From Burkholderiaceae bacterium (GTDB lineage: Bacteria; Pseudomonadota; Gammaproteobacteria; Burkholderiales; Burkholderiaceae_C), in assembly GCA_019751915.1 (NCBI GenBank), contig JAIEMS010000023.1, positions 1 through 54,583 of the forward strand: 54,583 bases of DNA, read 5' to 3'. Below are positions 30,349 to 41,682 of the stretch, piece by piece. Position numbers and translations under genes: made by a program. The notes beneath the pieces were generated by a model, which saw only the letters and a list, made by a program, of their open reading frames with translations, was not told where the DNA came from and ran no database searches. Every line of letters begins with the position of its first letter. Positions within the stretch are counted from its first letter, which is position 1.

Positions 30349-30891
30349 ATGGATGTGGATTACAAACTGGCATTTGATATGGCCCCCGTGGGCTTGGTGT
30401 TGTCGCGTCATCGCACGATGGTCGATTGCAATCGCCAAGTTTGTGAAATGTTCGCGGCCTCGCGTGAGGTGCTGATCGGTCAATCGTTTCAGCTCCTCTA
30501 CCCCAGCGCTGGCGAGTACGAACGCTTGGGCGCACGCATGGCCCCGATTTTGAACGCACGGGGTTACTACTCAGACGATCGGATCATGAAGCGTGCCAAC
30601 GGCGAGATGTTTTGGTGCCATGTCTCGGGCCGGGCCATCAACCGCGAGGCACCGCATGAATCGGGCATTTGGAGCTTCAAAGACCTGAGCGCCCAGCGGT
30701 CGGTCAAGGTCGATTTGACAGGCCGCGAACGCGAGGTGGCCGCGCGACTGCTCGAAGGCTTGACCTCGAAAGAAATCGGAAAAGCCTTGGAGATCAGCCA
30801 CCGCACGGTCGAGATTTACCGCGCTCGGCTGATGCGAAAGTATGGCGCGTCCACATCGGTCGATTTAGCCCACAAGCTGATCACGGGTTGA
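30349..30891 (+). CDS. PAS domain-containing LuxR-family transcriptional regulator
   Basis: Regulator of 180 residues with an N-terminal PAS domain (about 5-115; FDMAPVGLVLSRHRTMVDCN, MKRANGEMFWCHVSGRAI) and a C-terminal LuxR-type helix-turn-helix (LTGREREVAARLLEGLTSKE, HRTVEIYRARLMRKYG). There is no receiver domain, so it is not a standard two-component regulator; the PAS domain would sense a small ligand or redox state directly. Divergent from scoAB, which it may control. ATG 30349 is the first in-frame start. Confidence 0.88.
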   Translation: MDVDYKLAFDMAPVGLVLSRHRTMVDCNRQVCEMFAASREVLIGQSFQLLYPSAGEYERLGARMAPILNARGYYSDDRIMKRANGEMFWCHVSGRAINREAPHESGIWSFKDLSAQRSVKVDLTGREREVAARLLEGLTSKEIGKALEISHRTVEIYRARLMRKYGASTSVDLAHKLITG

Positions 30892-30898
30892 GCGCGCC

Positions 30899-31309
30899 TT
30901 ACGCCGCCGGTGGTACTGGCACGGTGGGTGCGGGTGTATTGACCACCTCGGCTGCAGCGCGAAAACCATCTACTGCCGTAGGAACGCCGCAATAGACGGC
31001 TGCATGCAGCAACACCTCTTGAATCTCGGTCACGCTGGCACCGTTGCGGATCGCGCCACGCACATGGCCCTTGAGTTCTTGCGAGCGCCCCAGTGCGGTC
31101 AGCATGGCAACCGTCACCAGACTGCGCGTTTTGCGGTCTAGGCCTTCGCGTTGCCACACATCGCCCCAAGCGGCGCGGGTGATGTGCTCTTGAATCGGTT
31201 GGGTGAATTCGGTCATTCCAGCAAAGGCACGGGCAACGAAGTCTTCGCCCATCACTTCTTTACGAGTTGCCAAGCCTTGGTCAAACTGTGCTTGTTGGTG
31301 TGCATCCAT
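30899..31309 (-). CDS. carboxymuconolactone decarboxylase family protein
   Basis: Protein of 136 residues of the AhpD/carboxymuconolactone decarboxylase fold, resembling 4-carboxymuconolactone decarboxylase PcaC (RKTRSLVTVAMLTALGRSQELKGHVRGAIRNGAS, quoted in parts: the HVRGA segment is the conserved core). It lacks the CxxC of peroxidase-type members. A Pro/Val-rich tail ends the protein. I chose ATG 31309 with GGAGA upstream; an upstream in-frame start at 31339 is less likely. No other protocatechuate-pathway gene is in the window, so the decarboxylase role is unproven. Convergent with the LuxR-type gene (7-base gap). Confidence 0.8.
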   Translation of the reverse strand: MDAHQQAQFDQGLATRKEVMGEDFVARAFAGMTEFTQPIQEHITRAAWGDVWQREGLDRKTRSLVTVAMLTALGRSQELKGHVRGAIRNGASVTEIQEVLLHAAVYCGVPTAVDGFRAAAEVVNTPAPTVPVPPAA

Positions 31310-31349
31310 GGGTTGATCTCCGAAAAAAACGAGCATCATCGCTCACCAA

Positions 31350-31439
31350 GTGCGCGGGAAGCCTCGGGGTTTAGCCCGTGGTTGAGAGCGCGAACGGCAT
31401 AGCCGTTCCATGGTGCTAAAATTTTTACCAGTGCGGATA
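31350..31439 (+). other. hairpin-bearing segment, possible other end of an IS200/IS605-type relic
   Basis: The gap between the decarboxylase-family and AhpD-like genes is 360 bases without a gene. Its first part has a hairpin around 31363-31380 (CTCGGGG-TTTA-GCCCGTGG, one mismatch) and a perfect GAACGGC-ATA-GCCGTTC stem at 31392-31408. With the right-end-like sequence that follows, this could be what is left of a non-autonomous element, but the left boundary is not defined. Confidence 0.3.
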
Positions 31440-31623
31440 AGATTCTAAATTTCCCCGCCATTAGGCACTTGGAATCCAGCACAGAAATCTCCGGTAATTT
31501 GCCGTCCATCAGTGGAATCCGAAAGGTAGGTATCTTACTGAATAAGTCGGCGCAAGCCGATGCGGTCGGGCATGACCGTCCTGTAGAGGGAATCCCCGTC
31601 GTTTATGGCGGGGAGGATGTCAA
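31440..31623 (+). mobile_element. IS200/IS605-family right end with omega-RNA-like scaffold, tnpB absent
   Basis: The end of this block reads GGAATCCCCGTCGTTTATGG then CGGGGAGGATGTCAA. This closely follows the right end and 3' guide-RNA scaffold that I know from IS1341/IS605-type elements carrying tnpB. The hairpin TCCCCGTC (31593-31600) pairs with GGCGGGGA (31607-31614) around GTTTAT. Upstream, GGCACTTGGAATCCAGCACA and TGACCGTCCTGTAGAGGGAA are also familiar from such elements. No tnpA or tnpB reading frame remains. If transcribed, the sequence right after 31623 would be the guide; it lies in the leader of the AhpD-like gene. A second, shorter relic ends at 37975. Confidence 0.65.
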
Positions 31624-31669
31624 CTTATGATTCTTGGCAGAAACAAACCCCCGTACCAAGGATCAAACC

Positions 31670-32245
31670 ATGAGCAACCGCTACCCCTTTCCCGACCTCA
31701 ACGACCTGCCTGCCGATATTCGGGACAAAGTGCTGGAAGTACAAGCCAAGGCCGGTTTTATCCCGAACGTGTTTTTGGCGTTTGCCCGTCGTCCAGCCGA
31801 GTGGCGGGCCTTTTTTGCTTACCACGATGCCTTGATGCTCAAAGAAGAGGGCAGTTTGAGCAAAGGTGAGCGCGAAATGATCGTCACCGCCACCAGCGCG
31901 GCCAACCAGTGCCTGTACTGCGTGGTGGCCCACGGTGCCATTTTGCGGATCTACGAAAAGAAACCTTTTGTCGCTGACCAAGTGGCCGTGAACTACCGCA
32001 AGGCCGACATCAGCGCACGCCAGCGGGCCATGCTGGACTTTGCTATGAAAGTTTCCCAGCAGGCCCACGCCATTGAAGACGCAGATTTTGAGGCCCTGCA
32101 CGCCCACGGCTTTGACGATGAGGACATTTGGGATATTGCCGCCATCACAGCGTTTTTTGGCCTCTCGAACCGAATGGCGAGCTTTGCCGGCATGCAGCCC
32201 AACCCAGAGTTTTACCTGATGGGCCGGGTGCCAAAGCAAAAATAA
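31670..32245 (+). CDS. AhpD-like peroxidase-related protein
   Basis: Protein of 191 residues of the AhpD/carboxymuconolactone decarboxylase superfamily, in the 'uncharacterised peroxidase-related enzyme' group. The redox motif is intact: NQCLYCVVAHGAIL gives CxxC followed by His three residues later, as in AhpD proton-relay sites. N-terminal FPDLNDLPADIRDKV and KAGFIPNVFLAFARRP are typical of the group. I chose ATG 31670 (MSNRYPFPDL). The IS-type right end stops 46 bases upstream, so its promoter region may have been reshaped by that insertion. It may act in peroxide removal; katG is 4 kb away. Confidence 0.85.
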   Translation: MSNRYPFPDLNDLPADIRDKVLEVQAKAGFIPNVFLAFARRPAEWRAFFAYHDALMLKEEGSLSKGEREMIVTATSAANQCLYCVVAHGAILRIYEKKPFVADQVAVNYRKADISARQRAMLDFAMKVSQQAHAIEDADFEALHAHGFDDEDIWDIAAITAFFGLSNRMASFAGMQPNPEFYLMGRVPKQK

Positions 32246-32247
32246 AC

Positions 32248-32302
32248 GCTATCCATTTAGAAGCATCCAATGCTTGCCACACAAGCGCTAGATGCTTATT
32301 TC
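32248..32302 (+). repeat. dispersed palindromic repeat, degenerate copy
   Basis: GCTATCCATTTAGAAGC, a spacer with GCTTGCCACACAAGCGCTAG, then ATGCTTATTTC. It follows the pattern of the other copies with more changes. It fills most of the gap between two convergent genes, where it may help end transcription. Confidence 0.5.
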
Positions 32303-32311
32303 ATTGCAAAA

Positions 32312-32734
32312 TCAGGGCGTAACGATGCTGCGAAGCCACTCGGGCAGGGCCACGGCTTTTTGCTGTGCAAAATCAACCCAAATCGTGGTGGCTCCGCCAG
32401 CGGCGCAAACGATGCCGGGCTGGTCTTGTCGCTCCATCGTGCTCCAAGTTTCAAAGGTGGTGCGCCCCGGATCGCTGACGTAAAACTTCAGCAGCACCTG
32501 TGCCGGGTATTCGAGTTGCTTGTAAAAATTGCAAAACGCATTGACGATGACCGGGCCTTGGCCGCTCGGATCGGGCTTGCAGCCGACCGAGGCCAGCCAG
32601 TCCACACGGGCCATTTCAAGGTAGCGAAAATAAACCGCGTTATTGACATGGCCCAAGGCATCCATATCGCCCCAGCGCACCGGAAAGCGCAGCTCATGCA
32701 CCAGTTTTTTGTTTTCGGGAAGCTCGATTTTCAT
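32312..32734 (-). CDS. acyl-CoA thioesterase, hotdog fold (4HBT/YbgC-like)
   Basis: Single hotdog-fold protein of 140 residues. FPVRWGDMDALGHVNNAVYF holds the conserved Asp/Gly/His-Val-Asn-Asn pattern of the 4-hydroxybenzoyl-CoA thioesterase family; the Asp in GDMDALGH is the likely catalytic residue. It would hydrolyse acyl-CoA esters, substrate unknown. Convergent with the AhpD-like gene. The 259 bases from here to the ETF oxidoreductase contain a short GCGCCAA-AAG-TTGGCGC hairpin (32768-32784) but no gene I can support. Confidence 0.88.
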   Translation of the reverse strand: MKIELPENKKLVHELRFPVRWGDMDALGHVNNAVYFRYLEMARVDWLASVGCKPDPSGQGPVIVNAFCNFYKQLEYPAQVLLKFYVSDPGRTTFETWSTMERQDQPGIVCAAGGATTIWVDFAQQKAVALPEWLRSIVTP

Positions 32735-32993
32735 GGGAATGGTGTTTCATATTACAAAATCATCAGCGCCAAAAGTTGGCGCGATGGCGCTGGGCAAACT
32801 TTGCCATCAGGTGCCTCAGGGCAGCCGTCACCAAGGCGACGTGCTCAAAGCGGTACAAATACGCACCAAGCCCAACAGGGCGACGGCGGCGCATAAAATC
32901 TTTCACTGGCCTTACGTGAGCGTCACAGCCGAACCGTGGCAAAAAACCAAGGCCGCCTGAATTTTGCAATTCCATTATCCAGCGAGATCCCCG

Positions 32994-34700
32994 ATGACAA
33001 ATCAAGAAATTCTGGCCCAGCACGGCCCGCGCGAAGCCATGGAGTACGACGTGGTCGTGGTCGGTGGTGGCCCTGCGGGGCTGTCCACGGCCATTCGGCT
33101 CAAACAACTGGCTGCCGAGAAAGGCCAAGACGTTTCTGTCGTGGTACTCGAAAAAGGCTCTGAGCCCGGCGCGCACATCCTCTCGGGGGCCATCATGGAC
33201 CCCAAGGCGCTGACCGAACTGTTCCCCAATTGGCAGGAGCTGGGTGCTCCGCTGAACCAGCCCGTCACCGACGATGCGATGGTGTTTTTGGGCGAAAAAT
33301 CAGGGTTTCGCACCCCGAACTTTTTGCTGCCCGGTTGCTTTCAAAACCACGGCAATTACATCGTCAGCTTGGGCAATGTGACGCGCTGGTTGGGCCAACA
33401 GGCCGAAAATCTGGGGGTCGAGATTTTCCCCGGCTTTGCCGCCGCCGAGGTGCTCTACAACGAGGACGGCTCGGTCAAGGGCGTTGCGACTGGCAACATG
33501 GGGATAGACAAAGAGGGCGAGCCTACCGGCGACTTTCAATTGGGCATGGAGTTGCACGCCAAATACACGGTTTTTGCCGAAGGCGCGCGCGGACATTTGG
33601 GCAAACAGGTGATTGCTAAATTCCGCCTTGACGAAGGTGCTGACCCGCAAACCTACGGCATTGGCATCAAGGAGCTGTGGGAGATTGACCCGGCCCGCCA
33701 CCAACCCGGTTTTGTCATGCACACCGCAGGCTGGCCGATGGATTGCGACACCTACGGCGGCTCGTTTCTGTACCACATGGAAGACAACAAGGTCACGCTG
33801 GGCTTTATCACTGGGCTGGACTACAGCAATCCGTACCTCAGCCCGTTTGAAGAATTCCAGCGCTGGAAGACCCACGCCAATATCCGCTACTACCTCGAAG
33901 GCGACGAATCCAAGGGCATCAAACCTGCCAAGCGCATTGGTTACGGTGCGCGGGCTATCACTGCGGGTGGCTTGTTGGCCTTGCCTAAAACGGTGTTCCC
34001 CGGTGGTGCGTTGGTCGGTTGCGATGCGGGTTATTTGAACGTCAGCCGCATCAAGGGCAGCCATGCCGCTATCAAGACCGGCATGCTGGCCGCCGAAGCC
34101 GCCTACGATGCACTGGTGGCAGGTCGCCAGCACGACGAACTGAGCGCCTACCCCAAGGCGTTTGAAAACAGCTGGCTGTTTACCGAATTGAACAAGGCGC
34201 GCAACTTCAAGGCGTGGTTCAAGAAGGGCCTGACCACTGCAACGCTGATGAACGGCATTGAGCAGTTTGTCTTCAAGGGCAACGTTCCGTGGACGCTGCA
34301 CCGCGACAAGCCCGACCACGCCTACCTCAAGCCCGCAGCCCAGTGCAAGCCGATCGACTATCCCAAGCCCGATGGCAAGCTGACCTTTGACCGCCTCTCT
34401 AGTGTGTTTATCAGCAACACCAACCACGCTGAAAACCAACCGGCCCATTTGACGCTCAAGGATGCCTCGGTGCCCGTGGGTATCAACCTTGCCAAATATG
34501 CTGGCCCCGAAACGCGCTACTGCCCTGCCGGGGTGTACGAGTTCGTGCCCGACGAGGCCAAGGGTGGCAGTGCCCAGCGCCTGCAAATCAACGCGCAAAA
34601 CTGCGTGCATTGCAAAACCTGCGACATCAAAGACCCGACGCAAAATATCGTCTGGGTCACGCCCGAAGGCGGCGGTGGCCCGAACTACTCAGGAATGTAA
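32994..34700 (+). CDS. electron transfer flavoprotein-ubiquinone oxidoreductase
   Basis: Membrane-associated iron-sulfur flavoprotein (568 residues) passing electrons from ETF, reduced by acyl-CoA and amino acid dehydrogenases, to ubiquinone. The N-terminal FAD site is [32 protein letters not shown] and the middle domain [18 protein letters not shown] match ETF-QO. The C-terminal 4Fe-4S site has its four cysteines: [10 protein letters not shown], then [16 protein letters not shown] 32994 (MTNQEILAQ) is the family start. ETF subunit genes are not in the window. It ends in a terminator shared with a repeat copy. Confidence 0.95.
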   Translation: MTNQEILAQHGPREAMEYDVVVVGGGPAGLSTAIRLKQLAAEKGQDVSVVVLEKGSEPGAHILSGAIMDPKALTELFPNWQELGAPLNQPVTDDAMVFLGEKSGFRTPNFLLPGCFQNHGNYIVSLGNVTRWLGQQAENLGVEIFPGFAAAEVLYNEDGSVKGVATGNMGIDKEGEPTGDFQLGMELHAKYTVFAEGARGHLGKQVIAKFRLDEGADPQTYGIGIKELWEIDPARHQPGFVMHTAGWPMDCDTYGGSFLYHMEDNKVTLGFITGLDYSNPYLSPFEEFQRWKTHANIRYYLEGDESKGIKPAKRIGYGARAITAGGLLALPKTVFPGGALVGCDAGYLNVSRIKGSHAAIKTGMLAAEAAYDALVAGRQHDELSAYPKAFENSWLFTELNKARNFKAWFKKGLTTATLMNGIEQFVFKGNVPWTLHRDKPDHAYLKPAAQCKPIDYPKPDGKLTFDRLSSVFISNTNHAENQPAHLTLKDASVPVGINLAKYAGPETRYCPAGVYEFVPDEAKGGSAQRLQINAQNCVHCKTCDIKDPTQNIVWVTPEGGGGPNYSGM

Positions 34701-34701
34701 A

Positions 34702-34748
34702 AATCATAGCGCTCTGCGCTTGTCTGGCCTGCGCTGCAGGCCTTTTTT
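34702..34748 (+). repeat. partial dispersed repeat forming the terminator of the ETF-QO gene
   Basis: TCATAGCGCTCTGCGCTTGT is followed by TGGCCTGCGCTGCAGGCC and a T-run, in the order of the repeat consensus (ATAGC..GCTTGCGCTTGT..GCGCT..AGGC, T-run). See the terminator entry for the hairpin. Confidence 0.5.
34726..34748 (+). terminator. intrinsic terminator after the ETF-QO gene
   Basis: GGCCTGC-GCT-GCAGGCC makes a perfect 7-bp stem with a 3-base loop, immediately followed by six T. It is 26 bases after the stop codon and 17 bases before the rpiA start. Confidence 0.85.
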
Positions 34749-34764
34749 AACCCAAAATCAGCAG

Positions 34765-35454
34765 ATGACAACCCCTTCACCCCTGACCCAAGACGAACTC
34801 AAAACCCTGGTCGGCCAAGCCGCGCTGCGTTACATCGTGCCCGGCGACATTGTGGGCGTGGGCACTGGCTCGACGGTCAATAAGTTCATTGATGCGCTGG
34901 CAGGCATCAAAGACCAAATTCGTGCAGCGGTGTCCAGCTCGGTTGCCAGCACACAGCGCTTGCAAGCCTTGGGCATCACAGTGCTCGATGCCAACGAGGT
35001 CGAACAATTGTCGGTGTATGTCGATGGGGCCGATGAAATTGATGGCAGCGGCCACATGGTCAAGGGGGGCGGCGCGGCACTGACGCGTGAAAAAATCGTG
35101 GCATCGTTGGCGCAGCGCTTTGTTTGCATTGCCGATGAGTCCAAGCGCGTCGCGACGCTGGGGCGCTTTCCGCTGCCGGTAGAAGTCATTCCGATGGCGG
35201 CGCAGCACATTGCCCGTCGTTTTGCCGCCTTGGGTGGTCAAGCCACACTGCGGCTCCAAGACGGCCAACCGTTGGTCACCGACAACGGGCAGCACATTTT
35301 GGATGTGACCGGCTTAACCATCACCGACCCGCTGGCGCTGGAGTCGGCCATCAACCAGTGGCCCGGCGTGGTGACTGTGGGCATTTTTGCCCACCAAAAG
35401 GCCACGGTGTGTTTGCTCGGTACGGCGCATGGGGTTGAAACCCTGACCTACTGA
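34765..35454 (+). CDS. rpiA: ribose-5-phosphate isomerase A
   Basis: Interconverts ribose 5-phosphate and ribulose 5-phosphate in the non-oxidative pentose phosphate pathway. Motifs: [26 protein letters not shown] with catalytic Asp residues, and [16 protein letters not shown] with the Lys and the general-base Glu. ATG 34765 ([12 protein letters not shown]) gives 229 residues, slightly longer than E. coli RpiA (219). Convergent with katG across a 169-base gap in which I see no gene. Confidence 0.96.
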   Translation: MTTPSPLTQDELKTLVGQAALRYIVPGDIVGVGTGSTVNKFIDALAGIKDQIRAAVSSSVASTQRLQALGITVLDANEVEQLSVYVDGADEIDGSGHMVKGGGAALTREKIVASLAQRFVCIADESKRVATLGRFPLPVEVIPMAAQHIARRFAALGGQATLRLQDGQPLVTDNGQHILDVTGLTITDPLALESAINQWPGVVTVGIFAHQKATVCLLGTAHGVETLTY

Positions 35455-35623
35455 AGGCTGCCATAACCGCCCTGACCCAGCTGCGAGCGCAAGCCCCATC
35501 GTTCACGGCAGGGTCTGGCGAGTCCCCAGCCTTGGCACTATCTTCAGGCGCGTTGGGGGGGCCTCAGATGGCCCATTGCCCGATGGTCTCCGGCATTGCT
35601 TTTGCACGACTGCGGGTTAAAGG

Positions 35624-37975
<2,352 letters not shown>

Positions 37976-37981
37976 ATAGCC

Positions 37982-38644
37982 TCAGAACCGAATGCCTGCG
38001 GGGTTGCTTGGCACAGCGCCACGCGGCGCGGTAGGCAGATCATCGGTGCGGGGAGGTACTGGCGCGCTGGCAGGGCGGTTTCCTTGGCGCTCGGTCGGGG
38101 GTTCGGTACGTTGGGTGGGAGCCAACGGGGTGGCCGGTGGGCGGCGGTAGTTGCTAGGCAACTGCGACTGCTTGGGGTAGCCTGCTGCGTCGAGGTACTG
38201 CGTCCATTCGCTGTCGGAAAACCCCTGCAATTGTTGCGCCCCGATGGTGCCAAAGGGCAGGCTGGTGTTGGCACTCAAGCGCCGCAGTGCTTCGATGTCT
38301 TCGCTGCTGCTGACGGTGCGCTCGGTAAACGGCACCCCGCGCTGGGTCAGCAGGCTGCGCGCGTTGGCGCACGGCGCGCAATCGGCCCCGGTATAGAGGG
38401 TGACCGGAAAGCGCGCAGCAATCTGACGCAAGCCGTAGGGCAACCCGGTATCGGTATTTTCTGACCCGGTGCTGGGGCGCTCTGTGGTAGCAGCGGCGGC
38501 AGCGTTGCTCGGTGCCCGGTCAGAAAAGGTAATTTTTCCGTCCGGGCCGACAATCCGATACACCTGCTGCGCTTGCACTGTGCCTGCCGCTGTCAGCAGG
38601 CACAGCACAGCCGCCAGAGTCAAAGAAGGGCGCAAGGCCTGCAT
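37982..38644 (-). CDS. exported glutaredoxin-like protein with DUF4124 domain
   Basis: Protein of 220 residues with a signal peptide (about 1-25, ending TVQAQ), a DUF4124 segment (QVYRIVGPDGKITFSDRAP), a glutaredoxin-like thioredoxin fold with the redox pair CAPC (VTLYTGADCAPCANARSLL), and a Pro-rich C-terminal tail of about 60 residues. It probably acts as a periplasmic thiol-disulfide protein; partners are unknown. ATG 38644 (MQALRPSLTL) lies 5 bases after the stop of the M3 peptidase on the same strand. The frame stays open to 39085, but that part overlaps the peptidase and is not coding. Confidence 0.85.
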   Translation of the reverse strand: MQALRPSLTLAAVLCLLTAAGTVQAQQVYRIVGPDGKITFSDRAPSNAAAAATTERPSTGSENTDTGLPYGLRQIAARFPVTLYTGADCAPCANARSLLTQRGVPFTERTVSSSEDIEALRRLSANTSLPFGTIGAQQLQGFSDSEWTQYLDAAGYPKQSQLPSNYRRPPATPLAPTQRTEPPTERQGNRPASAPVPPRTDDLPTAPRGAVPSNPAGIRF

Positions 38645-38648
38645 TGCC

Positions 38649-40679
38649 TTAGGCCATTCCTTGGTGGCGCAACAGCGCGTCCAAACTCGGCTCACGGCCC
38701 CGGAAGGCTTTGAACGACTCCATGGCCGGTCGACTGCCCCCGGCCTCCAAAATAGCTTGGCGGTAGCGGCGACCTGTTTCGGCATTGGGCGTGCCATCGG
38801 CAGCGGCAGTTTCTTCAAAGGCGGCGTAAGCGTCGGCACTGAGCACCTCGGCCCACTTGTAGCTGTAGTAGCCCGCCGCATAACCACCGGCAAAAATATG
38901 GCTGAAGGTGTGGGCGGTGCGGCTAAAAGCGGGCGGTTGCAGCACCGCCACTTCTGCGCGTACCAAACTGAGCAACGGCATGAAGTCTTGCGCTGGATCG
39001 TGTTCGGTGTGCAGCAGCATGTCAAACAGCGAAAACTCAATTTGGCGCAGCGTTTGCATACCACTTTGGAAGTTTTTGGCCGCAATCATTTTGTCAAACA
39101 ACGCGCGCGGCAGTGGTGCGCCGGTATCGACATGGGCAGTCATGTGCTGGAGCACCTCCCATTCCCAGCAGAAGTTTTCCATAAACTGGCTGGGCAGCTC
39201 TACCGCGTCCCACTCCACGCCGCCAATGCCCGACACATCGCGCTCGTTGACCTGCGTCAGCATATGGTGCAGGCCGTGACCGAATTCGTGGAACAGCGTA
39301 ATGACATCGTCGTGCGTCAGCAGTGCCGGTTTGCCATCGACACCGCTGGCAAAGTTGCACACCAAATGCGCCACCGGCGTTTGCAGCGTGCCCGTGTCTG
39401 GGCGCAACCAGCGGGTGCGCACATCGTCCATCCAAGCGCCGCCGCGTTTGCCGGTGCGGGCGGGCAAATCGAGGTAAAACTGACCGACCAATTCACCACC
39501 GCGCTCAATGCGGTAAAACTCCACGGCAGGATTCCAGACCGGGGCTTGGTCGGCACGGATGCTGACTTCAAACAGCGTTTCGATGATTTTGAACAACCCG
39601 GCCAGCACTTTCGGGGCCGGAAAATACTGGCGCAACTCTTGTTCGCTGAAGGCGTAGCGGGCTTCTTTGAGTTTTTCGGCAACGTAGGGCCAATCCCACG
39701 CTTGTGGATCGGTCAGGCCAAGGTGCTCGGCGGCAAAGGCGTGCAAATCGGCCACGTCTTTTTCGGCATAGGGACGGGCGCGCTGGGCCAAATCGCGCAA
39801 AAAAGCCACCACTTCGGTGGCCGATTGCGCCATTTTGGGCACAACCGAGACCTCACCAAAATTGGCGTAACCGAGCAAATGCGCTTCTTCTTGGCGCAAT
39901 GCCAAAATTTCTTGGATAAAGGCGGTGTTGTCGAATTGGCGTGCCTCTTGCGGGGCTTGGTCAGAGGCGCGGGTAGCGTAGGCGCGGTACAGCGTAGCGC
40001 GCAGGGCGCTGCTGTGGGCCAGTTGCATCACCGGCAGGTAGCACGGCATCTTCAGCGTCAGTTTGTAGCCTTCTTTGCCTTCGGCTTGCGCAGCTTGGCG
40101 GGCCGTGTGCTGCACGTCGTCAGGTACACCAGCGAGTTCATCGGCGCTGGCATAGTAGGCGTAGGCATCGGTGGCATCAAGGGCGTTTTCGCTAAACTTT
40201 TGCTGCAACTGGGCTTGGCGCTCTTGGATTTGGGCAAAGCGCTCTTTGTCGGCACCGTTCAACTCGGCCCCTGAGAGCACAAAGTTGCGCACGGCATTCG
40301 TCCACGCTTGGCGCTGCTCATCGTTGAGCTGGGCGGGGTTCATGGCCTTGTATTTGGCATACAGGCGCTCGTCAGCACCGAGGTTGGTCCAAAACTCGGT
40401 TACGCGCGGCAGGGCTTCGTTGTAAGCGGCGCGCAACTCGGGGGTGTCGGCAACACTGTTGAGGTGATTGACCGCACCCCAAGCGCGCCCCAGCTCCTCG
40501 GTGGCTACGTCCAGCACGCGGGCCATATCTTCCCAGCGGGCCGGAAAGTCGGGCGCTGCTACGGTCTCAAGGGCTGCGTTGGCGCGTTCCAGCAAAAGAC
40601 CAATGGCAGGGGCCACATCGGCAGGGGTGATGCGGTCAAACGCGGGCAGGGCGGAGAAGTCGAGGAGGGGATTGCTCAT
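38649..40679 (-). CDS. prlC: oligopeptidase A (M3 family metallopeptidase)
   Basis: Zinc endopeptidase of 676 residues that degrades oligopeptides, including cleaved signal peptides. The zinc-binding HEFGHGLHHML (HExxH) is present, followed by the third-ligand Glu region GVEWDAVELPSQFMENFCWE, as in thimet/OpdA-type enzymes. The N-terminal half is helical with MSNPLLDFSALPAFDRITPA as the usual beginning. Long open frames on the other strand here are shadows of its GC-rich codons. Confidence 0.95.
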   Translation of the reverse strand: MSNPLLDFSALPAFDRITPADVAPAIGLLLERANAALETVAAPDFPARWEDMARVLDVATEELGRAWGAVNHLNSVADTPELRAAYNEALPRVTEFWTNLGADERLYAKYKAMNPAQLNDEQRQAWTNAVRNFVLSGAELNGADKERFAQIQERQAQLQQKFSENALDATDAYAYYASADELAGVPDDVQHTARQAAQAEGKEGYKLTLKMPCYLPVMQLAHSSALRATLYRAYATRASDQAPQEARQFDNTAFIQEILALRQEEAHLLGYANFGEVSVVPKMAQSATEVVAFLRDLAQRARPYAEKDVADLHAFAAEHLGLTDPQAWDWPYVAEKLKEARYAFSEQELRQYFPAPKVLAGLFKIIETLFEVSIRADQAPVWNPAVEFYRIERGGELVGQFYLDLPARTGKRGGAWMDDVRTRWLRPDTGTLQTPVAHLVCNFASGVDGKPALLTHDDVITLFHEFGHGLHHMLTQVNERDVSGIGGVEWDAVELPSQFMENFCWEWEVLQHMTAHVDTGAPLPRALFDKMIAAKNFQSGMQTLRQIEFSLFDMLLHTEHDPAQDFMPLLSLVRAEVAVLQPPAFSRTAHTFSHIFAGGYAAGYYSYKWAEVLSADAYAAFEETAAADGTPNAETGRRYRQAILEAGGSRPAMESFKAFRGREPSLDALLRHQGMA

Positions 40680-40754
40680 GCGGGCTTAGATAGCGTTGCG
40701 GGGCATAGGTTCAAGGCCGACCTGTGTAAAGAGCAGGTCAAGCGCGGGTGAAGT

Positions 40755-41609
40755 TCAAACGCCTGCGGCCCGTTCTGCCGCTTCCAAGGTGTTGACCAGC
40801 AGCATGGTGATGGTCATGGGGCCAACGCCGCCGGGCACGGGCGTGATGTAGCTTGCCACTTCTTTGACACCCTCAAAGTCCACATCACCGCAGAGTTTGC
40901 CTTCGTCGTTGCGGTTCATGCCCACATCCAGCACCACCGCGCCGGGTTTGACCATGTCGGCGGTAAGCACATTGCGCTTGCCCACCGCAGCCACAATCAC
41001 GTCGGCTTGCAGCGTTTGCGCCTTGAGGTTTTGTGTCGCGCTGTGGCAGACCGTGACGGTAGCGTTTTGGCCCAGCAGCATCAGCGCCATGGGTTTACCG
41101 ACGATGTTGCTGCGGCCAATGACCACCGCATGCTTGCCGCGCAGGTCGTAGCCAATGGATTCGAGCATCTTCATGCAGCCATAGGGGGTGCAGGGCCAAA
41201 AACCGGGCATGCCCGTCATGAGGGCACCGGCGCTGGCGATGTGAAAACCATCCACATCTTTGGCGGGCGAGATCGCTTCGATCACTTTTTGCGCGTCAAT
41301 GTGCTTGGGCAAGGGCAGTTGCACCAAGATGCCGTGGATGCTGGGGTCGTTGTTCAGGGCCTCGACCCGGGCCAGCAGCGCCGCTTCGGTCATGTCGGCA
41401 TCGTACTTTTCAAGCACCGAGTGCAAGCCGCTGTCTTGGCAGGCTTTGACCTTGTTGCGAACGTAGACTTGAGAGGCCGAGTTATCGCCGACCAGCACCA
41501 CGGCCAAGCCGGGGGTGATGCCACGGGTCTGAAGGGCTGCGGCGCGCTGGGCGACTTCGGTTCGCAGTTGGCGCGAGAGGGCGTTACCGTCGATCAATTG
41601 GGCTGTCAT
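40755..41609 (-). CDS. folD: bifunctional methylenetetrahydrofolate dehydrogenase/cyclohydrolase
   Basis: Interconverts 5,10-methylene-, methenyl- and 10-formyl-tetrahydrofolate. Conserved stretches: [14 protein letters not shown] (catalytic Lys), [39 protein letters not shown] (NADP site) and [19 protein letters not shown] 41609 gives 284 residues, the standard size, with GGAAA upstream; an in-frame ATG at 41624 is less likely. A dispersed repeat copy sits just upstream. Confidence 0.96.
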   Translation of the reverse strand: MTAQLIDGNALSRQLRTEVAQRAAALQTRGITPGLAVVLVGDNSASQVYVRNKVKACQDSGLHSVLEKYDADMTEAALLARVEALNNDPSIHGILVQLPLPKHIDAQKVIEAISPAKDVDGFHIASAGALMTGMPGFWPCTPYGCMKMLESIGYDLRGKHAVVIGRSNIVGKPMALMLLGQNATVTVCHSATQNLKAQTLQADVIVAAVGKRNVLTADMVKPGAVVLDVGMNRNDEGKLCGDVDFEGVKEVASYITPVPGGVGPMTITMLLVNTLEAAERAAGV

Positions 41610-41624
41610 GTGCAAAATTTCCAA

Positions 41625-41676
41625 TAAAAAAAGCCCCTAGCGCTGATGGTGTGTACGCTAGAAGCTATGAAAAAAG
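41625..41676 (-). repeat. dispersed palindromic repeat between folD and the response regulator
   Basis: On the minus strand it reads ATAGCTTCTAGCGTACACAC then CATCAGCGCTAGGGGCTTTT with more T. The CTAGCG/CGCTAG halves pair. Its T-run follows the hairpin, so it could end transcription of the regulator gene (stop at 41683) before folD. Confidence 0.65.
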
Positions 41677-41682
41677 GAGCAA

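Noticed and set aside
32643-32960. Short plus-strand frame ending just before the ETF-QO gene
   Set aside because: Overlaps the thioesterase gene antisense, has no clear ribosome site or familiar sequence, and its codon use is not convincing. The minus-strand alternative (32763-33176) overlaps the start of the ETF-QO gene and is no better.
33300-34643. Minus-strand frame of 447 codons opposite the ETF-QO gene
   Set aside because: Shadow frame; the plus strand has the full FAD and 4Fe-4S signatures.
35455-35623. Gap between convergent rpiA and katG
   Set aside because: Looked for a terminator, small gene or repeat copy; nothing convincing was found.
38469-40274. Plus-strand open frame of 601 codons opposite the M3 oligopeptidase
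   Set aside because: No domain resemblance; the opposite strand has an intact HExxH peptidase and the antisense frame is a by-product of its codon bias.
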